From assembly GCA_951230915.1 (NCBI GenBank), contig OX579637.1, positions 3,410,001 to 3,474,000 of the forward strand: a stretch of 64,000 bases of DNA, given 5' to 3'. The notes below the pieces were generated by a model, which was not told where the DNA came from, made no database searches, and was given only the letters and a program-made list of their open reading frames with translations. Source of the stretch: Antitrichia curtipendula. Taxonomy: Eukaryota; Streptophyta; Bryopsida; Hypnales; Leucodontaceae. Of this stretch, positions 46,575-58,136 are shown in pieces; the stretch's first letter is position 1; every line of letters begins with the position of its first letter. Made by a program: the position numbers and the translations under genes.

Positions 46575-47570
46575 TTATTTCCGATTCCGGTCCTCGCTGA
46601 AATTATGAATTTGGCCACCCGCAGCAATTCCATATTCGCGTCGATCCTCAAAGGACTTCAAATAGTATCTCTGCCTCACAATTAGCGTTTGTTCCCGAGG
46701 AAAGAACTGGCAACACCCCCTGCTGCAGCATGGGGAGGCACTAACCTTCCGAATTTCAGAGTCTGTAGTTTTCCGGGTGGCTAGAGAATCCAGAACCCAT
46801 ACACTGGGCTTCCGATTTATGAATCGATAAGGCGCTTTCTCTCTCCCTCCAAGATATGCTAAGGGGTCTCCAACAACGAGAATGGCAGCGAAATAGTCAA
46901 CTGTCTCCTTCAACGACCGTCCACTAGGAAACCAACAAGCTGATAATGGCCACCGGGAGTGAGTCATTATGGTTTCCATGATTCCTAGAAAAACATCCAA
47001 CACCGTGACACCCAAATACTCCTCACCAAGTACTCCGTCTTGAAAATGGTCGTCTGGCCTCCAACACATTATTCGCCCGGCCGCCTCAACAAGGCCTGCA
47101 GAGTTCTGCAGATGAACCTTGAGTCCGAGCCAATCATCTTGCGGAACATATGAAGAAGAATCCGTAGGAGGAGCTGCAGGTGTCTTCTGAACTTCTTGTG
47201 CTCTCCAAAGTACTGTCCGATTTACAGCATCCAACATCGATGTAAGTCCCCTTTGGGACGGCGTGACAGGGATATCCACCGCTCTGGGGACAACGAAAAG
47301 CGGTCAAACCAAGACCAAAACACCCTGCTCTATTGGGATGTCTATCCCAAGCCACTGGCCATGTGGACTACCATCCACAACCACCCCTCCACCAACCTCA
47401 CCGAATCCCGCAGCAAAAAGCTTAACTTCATCTCCATTTCCAAATAAACAAGCTCGAGCGGTCGACTCTTCGGAGCCTTCACCTATCGAGTGCTCAGTCG
47501 AATACAGGATTACATCATTGCATTCACTGAAGACATCCATGTCGGATTCCTTGCAAATAAGCAAGGAGTC
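46575..47570 (-). pseudogene. Unknown protein exon with one in-frame TGA
   Basis: A minus-strand frame follows a CAG acceptor at 47571-47573 and runs to TAA 46577-46575, crossed once by TGA at 47306-47304. The frame is the same on both sides, and CGA to TGA would explain it. Sequence features: an acidic/Gly-rich N-part (GFGEVGGGVVVDGSPHG), a middle with LKVHLQNSAGLVEAAGRI, and a Cys-rich turn (CCSRGCCQFFPREQTL) followed by VRQRYYLKSFEDRREYG. I do not recognise the family. The frame stops about 120 bp from the edge of element 2, so the element may have removed or displaced the 3' part. Confidence 0.5.
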
Positions 47571-47778
47571 CTGAGATCCTTTCGAATGTGACAAATGCCT
47601 GACAATGAGGGAAACGTATAGAAGTGTGAGAAACAAATTGACATACAAGCATTTTGAGGATAAATCTGACTTATGGTAATCTTCACATCATTTGCTGTGT
47701 GATGATTCAGACACATGAAGATATTGTCGAAGGAAGCAAATAGAATCAGAACGCCGAATTCAACCCAGAGATATTAGG

Positions 47779-48002
47779 CATCTGGATCACTCCAGATGAA
47801 CAAGACTCATCTGGATCACTCCAGATATGAGATGGACCATTCACTGATTCCAATGCAAGGCACAAAGATGAGAAGCCTGGTAGGTACTGACCAATTCCGG
47901 ATTGGAGTAATCCATATAACATTCACCATCAGGAGTGATCCAGGTGCTATTCTACATCTGGAGTGATCCAGATGCTATTCTACAGCTAGAGTGGTTCAGA
48001 TG
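47779..48002. repeat. Cluster of five CATCTGG...CCAGATG near-palindromes
   Basis: Copies at 47779-47798 and 47808-47827 read CATCTGGATCACTCCAGATG (second with a final A). Copies at 47927-47946, 47955-47974 and 47983-48002 are on the other strand (CATCTGGAGTGATCCAGATG and variants), and are followed by CTATTCTACA. These are upstream outliers of the set concentrated in the 52-58 kb gene. Confidence 0.9.
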
Positions 48003-49675
48003 CTATTCTACATTTGACGCATCTCACACGTGTGCCGATATTCATATAACAATACGCGAACAGGTATATCGGATTCACATACGTCTACCATTGGCTGACT
48101 AATACTTTGTAGGTGACCTTCATATATCTCTAAACCACCATGCTTGTTTTATGTATACAACAGTGGTTTCATCACTACGCTGCACTCTTCCGTCCGATCA
48201 AATGAATTACATTTCAATAGAATGTGCTCAAATTCAGTTGACACGTCTGATGATAACAAGGGCATTTGTGGGACATCTTTCTAGGCTGATTTATTGAAAT
48301 TACATTGACGACCTGAAACTTAGAAACTGCAGTACGAAGAAGTGACAGTGTCTTACCTTCTATACAAACTACCGTCGACAAGAAAGGCCTCCGCGCGAGC
48401 ACCCGCAACACACCCAGACTTTGTTATCCAAAATTGCCACGGCCCGGAGATGCGTGATGCACACGAGAATTCAGTGGAATTCAAAAAGAATGAGAATGGC
48501 TGACTACAAGAGAGTTGGCCTCCCGGGAGGACGAAGATCGTTTTCAGAATTCTGAAATCCCGCCAAAATTGTGCACGGGATGCCTTGGCAGCGGATCTTT
48601 GTTGTGGACTTTGACTAACGGAAATTTGTCAGCAACTTAAGGCATTATTCAGCAATCGATGTTCATTAAATGTGCTCGTGGATTCGGAATTTGACTTTGT
48701 AAAGTTCCAATTCCATTGGCTTTGATGGATGGTGTAGTGGATACCTATTTGATCATGATTTGCGTCTTCAATTTAAAGCTTTGTGATCATATTAAGTTTG
48801 TTACATGATAATGTAGTATTTCATACACACACTTGTGAACTTCCTCTTCAACGTTCATTTGTGTCAAAAACAAAAGAACTTCCTCTTCAAATATCTCTGA
48901 CAGCAATGAAATCCGTTTCATTTGTTTAAATTTTATTTTTTTTAAATTAATTAACTAATTAAATTTTATTTTTTGAAATCTCTAACATTAGCGATCTTTT
49001 CCAAATCCAGAGGTTGAGGGTGCAGTATCCCAACATTTGTTTAGGGGAAAAAAAAAATTGACGAAGACACGTGTCTGATAGAAGCTCTACGGATTGGGAC
49101 TTCTGAGTTTTGATCCACTGACAGAAGCAAAGGACTTCCAAGTTTTGGTCCACTGACAGAAACTTCTGAAATATCCGGGATCCATTCCACTGACAATGAG
49201 ACGCTTAATTCCATCCACGATTACTTTAAATAGGAAAGTCACGGGACTTTCAAAGCTAGGAATGATTGTAGATGCTTTCTCCGCACACCGTGTCAATGAA
49301 GATTACACAAAGTGACATATTATTTTCTGGTAATATGTTTTACCTAAATCTAACGTAGTTCCATTGCCCAAGAAACAATAAATTACACCCAATACAAAAG
49401 GGACTTGGGTAGTTATTTTGAACGGTAACTATTTTAAAGTTACTGAATTTTGACAGTTCCAAGCACCAATTATGTAGACAACAAAATTTAATTCATTGCA
49501 TGTATGAGATTTAGAAAATTTACAAAGTAATATGTATGAGACATTGGGAAATCAAAGGAGTCAGTAATCTCAGTGGTTGAATCATTCGTTCACTGAATAT
49601 CCTAAACCGGTATCTAGAATACGAAGAAATGTAAGCAAAAGATTGGGTGATCTATGCTGGTCATTTGAAGATGTA

Positions 49676-49800
49676 CCATGAGCATCAGGAGATGTCTCTT
49701 CAACATTTGGAGATGTCTGGAAAACATCTGGAGATGTTTGTATGGCATCTGGAGATGTTTGTATGGCATCTGGAGATGTTTGTATAACATCTGGGTATTT
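49676..49800. repeat. 24-bp minisatellite (CATCTGGAGATGTTTGTATGG)
   Basis: Five units, the middle three identical (GGCATCTGGAGATGTTTGTAT). Each contains CATCTGGA, half of the near-palindrome found elsewhere in this region. The open minus-strand frame across it (KHLQMPY repeats) is produced by the repeat. Confidence 0.85.
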
Positions 49801-50540
49801 TGAAGAATAGCTAGAGAAGTTTGCAGATCATGCACAAATTTATGCAAGTCGTACTGAAATGTACGCAAAATACTAGGAAATGCTTGCAAAATATTGGTAG
49901 ATGTATACAAATCAAGGAAAGATGTACGCAAAGCATTTATAGATGTAAGGAGAATATTGAGATCTATAGTTACAAAATAAAACTTCAGAATCTAGAATCT
50001 GGAAGAAAAAATAAATAATTTCTTTGATGAGTTGCTTCCTGGAAGAGGTGTAAATTTGACTTCAGTACTCCACACTTAACATATTAATTTGTCAAGAAAT
50101 CATTTTGTAGGATCATAAATTCATAATGCGCTTCACTCTCTTGTTGAAAGTGAATGATTATTATTGCCACCGACATCTATGTAGGCTTTCGTAGCCCTTG
50201 AGTTCCCGAAAGTGAAGTTCTGTCATTCACTGAATCAATGGCCCTTTGAAATTGTTCCCCAAGCCCTGTAACGGGCATAGTGCTTGCCAAAATAGAAACA
50301 AGTTGAAAAAACAGAAGTAGAGAAAAAACCATGAAATTAGGAGAAATTTAAATTTTAAATAATTATTTTAAAATAATAATAATTTTATAATATTCTCTAA
50401 CATGTAAAATCAAAGCCACGTCAAATCTAGTTGTTAATTAAAAAAAACTAATTACCCCCCATCCACCCAATGACATGAATGAACTTCATTGAAGACCATC
50501 ATTCGTCATTATGGAAGGGACGGCGCGAGCTCCCTGGCTG

Positions 50541-51010
50541 TCAACTCCAGTTGCGCCACTTGCGTCCTCGGTGACGCCTTTTCTCAACTTCGTTTAGTTT
50601 CTTTTCTAGTGGCAGAGGGATTGCATCACAAGGTTTCTGGGTTGGGATGCAATTAGGGTGTACAATGACTTTGTAGGGTTTGGGCTTTCTCTCTGGAGCA
50701 CCGAATCGCGGAGCTTCACGGACTGGAGCACCAGCTTGCGGAGCTTCAAGGACTGCAGCGTCAACTCGTGGAGCTTCACGGACTAGAGCGTCGGCTCGCG
50801 GAGCTTCAGGGATTGGAGCGTCGACTTGCGGAGCTTCACGGACTGGAGCGCCGAACTCGCAGAGCTTCACGAATTAGAGCGCCGACTCGCAGAGCTTCAC
50901 AGACTGGAGCGCCGACTCGCAGAGTTCTACGGAGGAGGAGGACTTGCGAAGCTTCACGGAAGAGCGTCTCTAGAGCGCAATTCGCAAAGTTTGACAGAGG
51001 ATTGCTTAGG
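50541..51010 (-). repeat. About 42-bp coding-like minisatellite with basic C-terminal tail
   Basis: Ten or so units alternate GAGCTTCACGGACTGGAGC and G(C/A)CGACTCGCGGA. On the minus strand, 50870-50541 encodes REAPRVDAPV-type heptapeptides, then a unique part (KPYKVIVHPNC) and a basic end (KRRHRGRKWRNWS, then TGA). The frame breaks upstream of 50870. It may be the 3' exon of a repetitive Pro/Ala-rich protein or only a minisatellite; there is no start codon or splice partner. Confidence 0.45.
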
Positions 51011-52091
51011 TAAATTCAAATTTCCTCTTTTAATGTAGTCGCTGAGAGTGCATTTTTGGACGAACATATTGTTCTTTTGGATCGAGAGTGACAGATCAAC
51101 TGATAGAACTTTAGGTGAGTGATTTTGAGTTCGAGAGTTCAACAAACAGACACCCTAAACCTTGACGTTATAACCATCGTCTCCAAGAAAGCTAGCTAGC
51201 AAGAGAGACGGATTCATGCATTTTCCTCAAGTGCTTTAGTCACGTTTTGTGAGCTTTTACGCAACACATAGAGTGAGGTACACTCCAATTGAGTTCCAGT
51301 TTTCGTCGTTAGTTTTCGAAAGCTCACAAAATGTGTGTCAACACCGCATCACTAGTACTTTGGGAAAACTATAGAATGGCTTGATGGATCCATCCTCGAG
51401 CTCAGAAAAATCAGCATAGTTCACCAGGGAGGTCTCAAAGGCCATATTCTCTCGCATGACTACTTCCTGGCTTCCTGCTTTGTTTTTGAGGGGAAAATCA
51501 TATCCTCTATCTAGCTCAAATGTTCACTCATATCCCGCATACTAATCTCGAACTTGCTACACTTGTCCTAACGCGACGTAATCTGCTACTGTCTCCACCT
51601 TCATTTTTCAGCAAATGCAAAATTTAATTCCTCACATGTTCAGTCCTCTCTTTTCTGGCTGTTGATAAAAAAAAACTACTCTTCTATGCATTGGTGACCT
51701 TTAGTTTTCTCGAGTGTGCAAATCCTATGCACTTTCTACCGTTATTGTTGGTTCTGCGAGTTGTTGAAACTACACGGACTGTCCACACTGAGACAGTCTA
51801 TAGCATTCACCTTTTATCATGTGGAGATTTCCAGGAGTTGCCAGTGATTCATTCGAATCAATAAGCACAGTTATAGTTTCATTGAATTATGTTTTAGAAA
51901 GAGTTGTTGACATCGTATATGCACTAAGTATTTGTACTATCATGCTGGTTGTATACAGGAAAGCGATCATGGCAGTCAGTGACAAAGAGAATGGAAACAT
52001 GACGAGGCAAGGAAACGGCACCGGTGTGGAATAACCCGTAAGTTTTTGACACATTTAACCCTATTACCGTGGAAATTGCCCTATATCCGCG

Positions 52092-52661
52092 CACCTGGAG
52101 GTCTCCAGATGCACAGTATTGGGTAGGGTTCTAAGGTGATTTCATCTGGAGAGATCCAGATGACAAAATAAAAGTAGTTCCACGAATATAAATGTCTGTC
52201 ACAATAAAATTTGAAATAAAGATCACTAAGGTAGGACATCTGGATCAATCCAGAGGATGCTCCCATAATAAGACACCTTGAGAATAGCATCCAGAATACA
52301 ACACAGCGTACTTCAATAGAGCGGAATGATAACAAATTAGGCCATTTAGTCATCCAAAAATTACGAGATACATTCCAAGCCATCTGGAGTGATCCAGATG
52401 GTAGTCCCAGGATATGAAACGGCTAGTGAATCACATACTACATTAGTAGTGTGGAATGACAGTGATTAGTCCATTCACTGAAATTCTTGGTCATCTGGAG
52501 TGATCCAGATGGTAGTCTCAAGATTAGGAGTACCGAGTGATTTCTGCCACCATTCATAAACAATTCCACAATCCGAAGAAATATTAATTGTCTCTTAGAA
52601 ACGCACGCAGTGAGGCATGCCAAAGGCATTCCTCATTCAGTCATCTGGAGTGGTCCAGATG
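52092..52661. repeat. Six near-palindromes in intron 1
   Basis: Positions 52092-52111, 52143-52162, 52237-52256, 52381-52400, 52492-52511 and 52642-52661. Two are exact CATCTGGAGTGATCCAGATG; others differ at one to four positions, mostly in the centre. Spacing is irregular (51-150 bp), so they are dispersed and not tandem. Confidence 0.9.
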
Positions 52662-54096
52662 ACTAAGATGTGAAAAAAATCTGATGGACCACGGTGCAAA
52701 TAAGTGAACTAACCGGCGTTGTCGAATTGATGCAGTGATGAGTTCCTTCAAGAGTTTCCACAAGACACCTGCCTAGTGAAACTTGCTCCCTACTGTGATG
52801 GGTGGGTTCATACATTCTGTTATGTCGGAAAATTACACCCCGCAATAGTCTATAGGTGCTTGAATAAGGTCACGGAATGGGGGGTTTAGTGGAAGCAGGA
52901 AGTAGATGGCCGCGTGCGTATCGTTCCGAAACTCATGAATGATATGAAAGTGCACCGTGACAATGGTCTTGAAATTCAAAAAATACAGGGACTTGACAAT
53001 GACACCGTGCTCTTGGTCATTGAGGAGAATGTTCCGGGATCGGGTGGAACGAGAATATACGGATTAATCCTAGATTATAGTACGATGGAGCTAAGTCATT
53101 GCGAATCACTGCTGTCACAAGCATTACTGGATACCAAAGACAACATCCCGAAGTAGACACCCAAAGAAATGGAAGTCCAGTGGGGACTCATTGTAGAGGC
53201 TCGCAATGATACAAATCCCTCACAAGCTATAGTACCGGTGACAGCTGCAACATCGTCGCCAAAGAAGAAGGGAAAGAAACGGGCATCACTTGTTGGAGCG
53301 CCAGGAGACAAAACTGCTTCTGATGCTACTGCTAGTAAACTTACAATTTCCGCGTGCATTGCAATGAAGGAAGCTGAGATTAAGAAGCTTGACAACAAGC
53401 AAATGAAGGTGATGAAGGCATTGTACAAGACTCACTTCGACTGCATGTACAAATAGAAGAAAAAACCATTCGTCAACGCCACTAGTGAAACCCTCCGAGT
53501 ACATTTTGACTACCTGCACAAAGGTCTACCAAGTATCCTAGTGTATCATGGCATTGAAGACACTCGATTGCCTGGAATTATAAACAAGGCGCGTTTGGAA
53601 ACCGATTTCGATGCAGACTGGAGGGTCATCACAGTCCTTCCCATAAAGTTAGGGCCATACGGTGCAGAAGGGAAGGCAAGCTACTTTGACACCTGCCCGA
53701 AGGTTGATTCCATTACGAGCAATACCAACTACTATATTATTGGGGGCCAACACACTGTGGAGGCATATAGGACTCTGGTGTTGCAAGGAGAATTTCATGA
53801 GGCTGACGTCAAGGACGCCTTATGCTTCAAAATCATTCTAATATTTGCTGCAAGAAGCAAATTCTCGGACGTCATACACCTCTCCCGAGCTCTTAACCAG
53901 AATGTCGCTGGAGAACAGAAGGAGTAGTCATTCACGAAGCAACTTCAAATTGCCAAAGTCAAATGGAGGGAGATGGGAAGTCCCCAGCCCGCGTACGGTG
54001 GCCGAGCGCACACCCCTGCTTATCTGGTATGTTTGAATGTTAGTACTGAATTGTGGTCTACCGAATTTCATGTTGGACTGTAATTCATGCTGCAAC

Positions 54097-54251
54097 CATC
54101 TGGATCACTTCAGATGGTCATGTTTAACACTCCAATGTTGCTGCTAACATGAGTGATGGAAATCATCCTCTTGGTTGCACAGAGTAAGACATTTGGTGTT
54201 AGACCATAGGGATTGTCATATTCAATCACTTCATCTGGATCACTCCAGATG
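54097..54251. repeat. Two near-palindromes in intron 2
   Basis: 54097-54116 (CATCTGGATCACTTCAGATG) and 54232-54251 (exact CATCTGGATCACTCCAGATG), both within the 54027-54322 intron and both followed by GGT. Confidence 0.92.
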
Positions 54252-56006
54252 GTTTTGTGGGTTGTTGCTAATGCCGTTCGGAAGTTCATTTCTGACGCAA
54301 ATAGAAGTCGTTCTTCTCGCAGGAGTTCTTTCCACTCATTTCAACCATCTTCACCTCCATGAAAGGGACCGAATCCGCAGAATCAAAAATCCTATTGTTA
54401 TTTATGGAGGATGACACCAACATAAACAAGTGGATACAGATTGAAGCAGACTACTTGCAGTACAGGCTCCCCGGTAATAAGGACAAACTACCCAATCCTT
54501 CGAAGGGATTGCGGAAGCCATTGAATCTCCATGATTTCAAGATTCTTTATGGGCTTCGGAAAGAGGACATCAATTTCCTAGCGGATCAAGTGCAAGCACA
54601 AGAGATTTGTGTGAAGAGCTCGAAGGCTAAGCAAAGAGGCATGGCCCCTTCATTGCCGACTCTTGCCGAGGCTGGCTCTAGAGAGAGATATATCCGCATC
54701 ATGAAGAATGAAATGATGTCCCACTCTCGGAAAGTCCATCTTCCCAACAAGAAGCCAGAGTATTATCAATACCCGGAAGCTGAATGGGAGAATTTAGCCA
54801 CCGAGAAGAAAGTTGGCCGTGCAGAATTACAACTGTGGGTTGATAGAGCTTTGGCATCGGAGATCGGAAAGATTTGGCTCGACGGTTGATCAAAGGGTTT
54901 GAACAAGACATGTGACCCTTCCGACTGTCCGAAATCTGTGATAGAAATGTGGGAAGAATTCATTAAGGCACGAGCCCAAGTTGCGGTGGCAGAGGCGATG
55001 GAGAAGGGATTTGTTGAGAAGTACCTGTCGAAGATCATGGACATGAACATGTGGAATATAAGCGGAATTCTTATGCAACCAGATGTTGTAGCTTGGTGTG
55101 GCGAGGGTAAAAGGCACTTGTATTTCTAGTACCTGTTCAAAGCCGCGAATACCGGACCACGGGCCAAGATTTTGGAGGACCGTAATCTACGTCGACTGTT
55201 TGATGCCCTCGAATGCCAAGAGAAGAAGGTCACTTCAATTCGATCCCCTGCCGTTATCATGACAGACGCGCAGGGTTTCCACAAGGTTGTGGCTCACCTG
55301 TACAAAAGAAAGTTGGAGTTAGCGCATCAAGTTTGGGACTGGCATGTTGTTCACTATATTGTGGGCTCGGAAGATGGCTTTCCCGAAACTGCGACTGGAA
55401 GCGGGTTTGTGGTTTTCGTGATTTTCTGCTTTGGGTACAATAAAGCAGAGAGCGCTCGGAGCCGATTCAATTACTACTTCTCCTCTCAGCAAGCGTTTGA
55501 AGTTGTGTACAGGTTAAAAGATAGTCTAGAGGATGTTAGCTCATATAAGCGTCGTGGTGTACCATATCTGAGGGCAAACTCTGCACTTGTGTTATTTGGA
55601 GGGTTAATGCGGGATGACATGGTGCTTGTCAATGTGAACGTGGTATTGAGATTACCCACCTGGGACTGGTAGGGACAATCAAAAACTTATTTGTTCTTGT
55701 CTTAAGTAGAATTTCTTGCCTTGACGTATAATAGCTAATGATTTTCTTTGTGAACCAGTGGGGCGGTGTGAGGGTGTTGGAGGTGTTCAATTCTGCGGTG
55801 GCGGAGAACGCTGGGCAAATTACTGCAAAACACATTGCAGACCAATTCATCGTCAATGTCCACCTCCAACCTCTGATCGATAATGAGGATTTGCCGGCGG
55901 ATGCCACTGAATCCCCGGAGACTTCCGAGCTGAATTACTCTGACGCGACCGACGACGAGCCTCGACTGCGTATAGCACCTGAGGCGAGTACCCCATGACC
56001 TATATT

Positions 56007-56026
56007 CATCTGGAGTGATCCAGATG
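56007..56026. repeat. Near-palindrome in intron 4
   Basis: Exact CATCTGGAGTGATCCAGATG, followed by ATATTCTATAG, which resembles the CTATTCTACA that follows the 47.9-kb copies. Confidence 0.92.
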
Positions 56027-56585
56027 ATATTCTATAGATTGTTGTTGTTTGTTCCCAATCTCATGTGGTATTCATTGTTATTGCAGGTGACTTCTCCCCC
56101 ACCCCCTCTGCGGCCTAAGAAGTTGAAGAATCCAACTCCGCCAGAAAGAAACCTGGTAGAACCTCCAATGCCTGCAGTCCAGACAGTGGGGACGAGCAAG
56201 CAAAGGAAGAGGAGAATTTTGGAGTTGGATGTGGACCCTCCCTTAGTTTCAAATCGTAAGAAGGCGACTAAACCAAAGAAGAATCTTATTATTCCAGCAC
56301 ATCAAGTGAAGCAGAATTTGGCTGCAGTGTTTATGGAATCGGAGCACACAGCAACAATGCCTAATGTCTCTTTACGGACTTTGGAGGAAATTGACATGCT
56401 GGATGCCGAGGGCATTGCGGTTGAGGAGGAAAGAGACGCAATTTCTGCTTTGCTTCATTGTGCATCGGGTGTACAGGGTGCTGACACCTCTAGATCTTTA
56501 GTGCTCAATTCTAAAGATCCGGCAGTCATTGCTGGGGATGACCCTAGCTCCGCTTCCCTACGTAATGATGGAGTTGTCCCTAGTG

Positions 56586-56605
56586 CATCTGGAGCACCCC
56601 AGATG
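56586..56605. repeat. Near-palindrome within coding exon 5
   Basis: CATCTGGAGCACCCCAGATG encodes ASGAPQM in frame. Arms are exact while the centre has changed, so the arms seem to be the constrained part. Confidence 0.75.
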
Positions 56606-57665
56606 AATCCATCTTCAGTTGGTGCTCAGGAGATGTCTGACACTATTCGGAATGATACTCTAGGGGACTTGTGCCCATTGAGTCCTCCTTCTAACCGCCC
56701 TAACGAGGCAGACGTTACCGAAAAGGTTAGTTTTAGGTGCTAGGCTTAGGATCATCTGTCATTTTTATGTATGATTGAAGTCAGCAGTGACCTCTTGATT
56801 TGTAATATCACGCTGTATTCATTGCGACATTTCCAATTCCCTCTCCGTTTCATTTGATTTTTGAGTGATTCCCTTTTTGCTACTCGTTTTGCCTCCCGAC
56901 CTGAACAAGAAGAGTGAGGTCGGGGGTGAGAAGTCGGAGGGCGTGGAGGTGGCGGAAGGCGTGGAGGTGGCGGAGGGCGTGTTAGGGGAGGAAGAAGACA
57001 ATGTGGCAGTGGACTCTGCAATTTTGGTGCCTGTGGAAGTATGGGCTGGTTTGGTGGAAGAGGAGACGGCTGCTGTGGTGGAGGTGGAGAAGGAGGAGAT
57101 GAAGGAGGATAAGGAGCCTGCTGTCATGGAGGAGAATATGAAGGAAGATAAAAAGGAGGAGAAGGAGGCTACTGTCGTGGCGGAGAATAAAGAGGAGGAC
57201 AAGGAGGATGCTGTGGTGAATAAGGAGGCTGCTTTGGAGGAGGAGGAGGAGAAGGAGGTTGTTTCGGTGGAAGGGATGTTGGTTGATGTGGGGGTGAAGA
57301 AGGGGTCTGATTCCAGCGTCACGAAAGGTGCTTGAGGTGACCGTTTCTACGTGTTTTACGTATTGTTTAGTACTTCGGGTTACTTAACTTCTGTATTTTG
57401 CCTCTAACTAAGTTTTCTCATTATTGTCTACAGATCCGGCTGCTTTGACGAAGGCGACCATATCGTGCAAGGTACCTAGAAGGCAATACGTTGTGGTCCT
57501 GGACCTAAACGGACTTCTTATTCACCGTAGTCATCACAATAGTAACATACGGAGACCGGGTCTCACACTTTACCTTGACTAGCTCTATTCTAAGGCACGC
57601 ATAGTATTTTGGAGCAGTATGATAGAGAAGAACATGTGGCCCTTGCTGGGGAAGGTGTTGTTGTC

Positions 57666-57718
57666 TACTACTTTTGGTCCTACAAGAGTGACTTTTGGTC
57701 CTACAAGAGTGACTTTTG
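57666..57718 (+). repeat. 24-bp in-frame duplication inside the HAD domain
   Basis: ACTTTTGGTCCTACAAGAGTG occurs twice in tandem, giving FGPTRVTFGPTRVTF. It inserts eight residues between the WSS strand and the later VDDS motif and keeps the frame. Confidence 0.9.
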
Positions 57719-58116
57719 ATTCGCAGTTTTCTTGCACTCCGTCATCGTTTAGAGACCCAGACGAACCAAATAAGTCAATCTTTCTGAAGGACTTGACAAC
57801 TTTGATTGAAATGGGTGAAGTAAAGTCTGTACAAGATGTCCTCTTGGTTGATGACAGTTCGGTTAAAAACCTATTGAACGATGTTAACAGCGTGGTTCAT
57901 CCGACAACCTGGTCTGGTCAGGTCGGCAACAACTTCTTGCCTGCAACGCTGCGGCCATGGCTTGACGGTCTTTTCCTGTCCAACAAAGCTGTGCCGGTTT
58001 ATGTCAAGGCCAACCCACTTCTTGGTTGTCAGAACCCGGTAAATTGGTTGGACAGTCTAGGAATTAATATTTTGAAGGGTGTCATTCTTAAGACTTAGTT
58101 TTGTTAGGGTGCCGTT

Positions 58117-58136
58117 CATCTCGATCACTCCGGATG
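58117..58136. repeat. Near-palindrome just 3' of the HAD exon
   Basis: CATCTCGATCACTCCGGATG, a diverged copy with two symmetric-looking changes, 18 bp after the TAG at 58096-58098. Confidence 0.75.

Larger units (their letters stand above)
47571..51968. other. Mostly non-genic region with motif copies and minisatellites
   Basis: Holds five copies of the CATCTGG near-palindrome (47779-48002), a 24-bp minisatellite (49676-49800) and a coding-like repeat ORF (50541-50960). The rest is AT-rich without a supported gene. AAAAACATG-type and AATTAAATTTTATTTTTT stretches dominate 48.9-50.4 kb. Confidence 0.5.
51969..58098 (+). pseudogene. Seven-exon protein with ParB/DGQHR-like segment and C-terminal FCP1-like HAD domain; several in-frame stops
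   Basis: Exons: 51969-52037, 52899-54026, 54323-55642, 55759-55987, 56087-56725, 56910-57327, 57434-58098. GT-AG junctions agree in phase except between exons 4 and 5. Exon 2 has a Lys-rich linker and NYYIIGGQHTVEAYRTL, like the GGQHR motif of ParB/DGQHR proteins. Exon 3 has CGEGKRHLYF and FCFGYNKAESARSRFNYYFS, unknown. Exons 5 and 6 are basic, then Glu/Val-rich and disordered. Exon 7 has VVVLDLNGLL, ARIVFWSSM and VLLVDDS, matching FCP1-like HAD phosphatases (nuclear Ser phosphatases); the second motif I Asp is Asn. In-frame stops: TAA 52032, TAG 53154, 53455, 53925, 55127 and 57580, TGA 54887. Near 54870-54915 two compensating frame changes would avoid the TGA. Either a damaged gene or an element copy. 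Confidence 0.6.

Noticed and set aside
49614..49931. Minus-strand ORF with KHLQMPY repeats as a gene
   Set aside because: The repeat peptide is produced by a 24-bp minisatellite and there is no domain or splice support.
56752..57322. Minus-strand Ser/Pro-rich frames opposite exon 6
   Set aside because: Antisense of a Glu/Val-rich coding exon that is in phase with its neighbours on the plus strand.
19747..57582. Alternative nuclear code with UAA/UAG = Gln
   Set aside because: Most in-frame stops are TAG or TAA, which first suggested recoding as in some ulvophyte algae and ciliates. But TAG replaces TGG (Trp) between two gag copies, TGA also appears in frame at 7343 and 47304, frameshifts accompany the stops, and the SUVR exons have none. 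Decay by cytosine deamination explains all of these.
47779..58136. CRISPR-like array
   Set aside because: The 20-bp near-palindromes are irregularly spaced over 10 kb, vary in orientation and lie mainly in eukaryotic introns.
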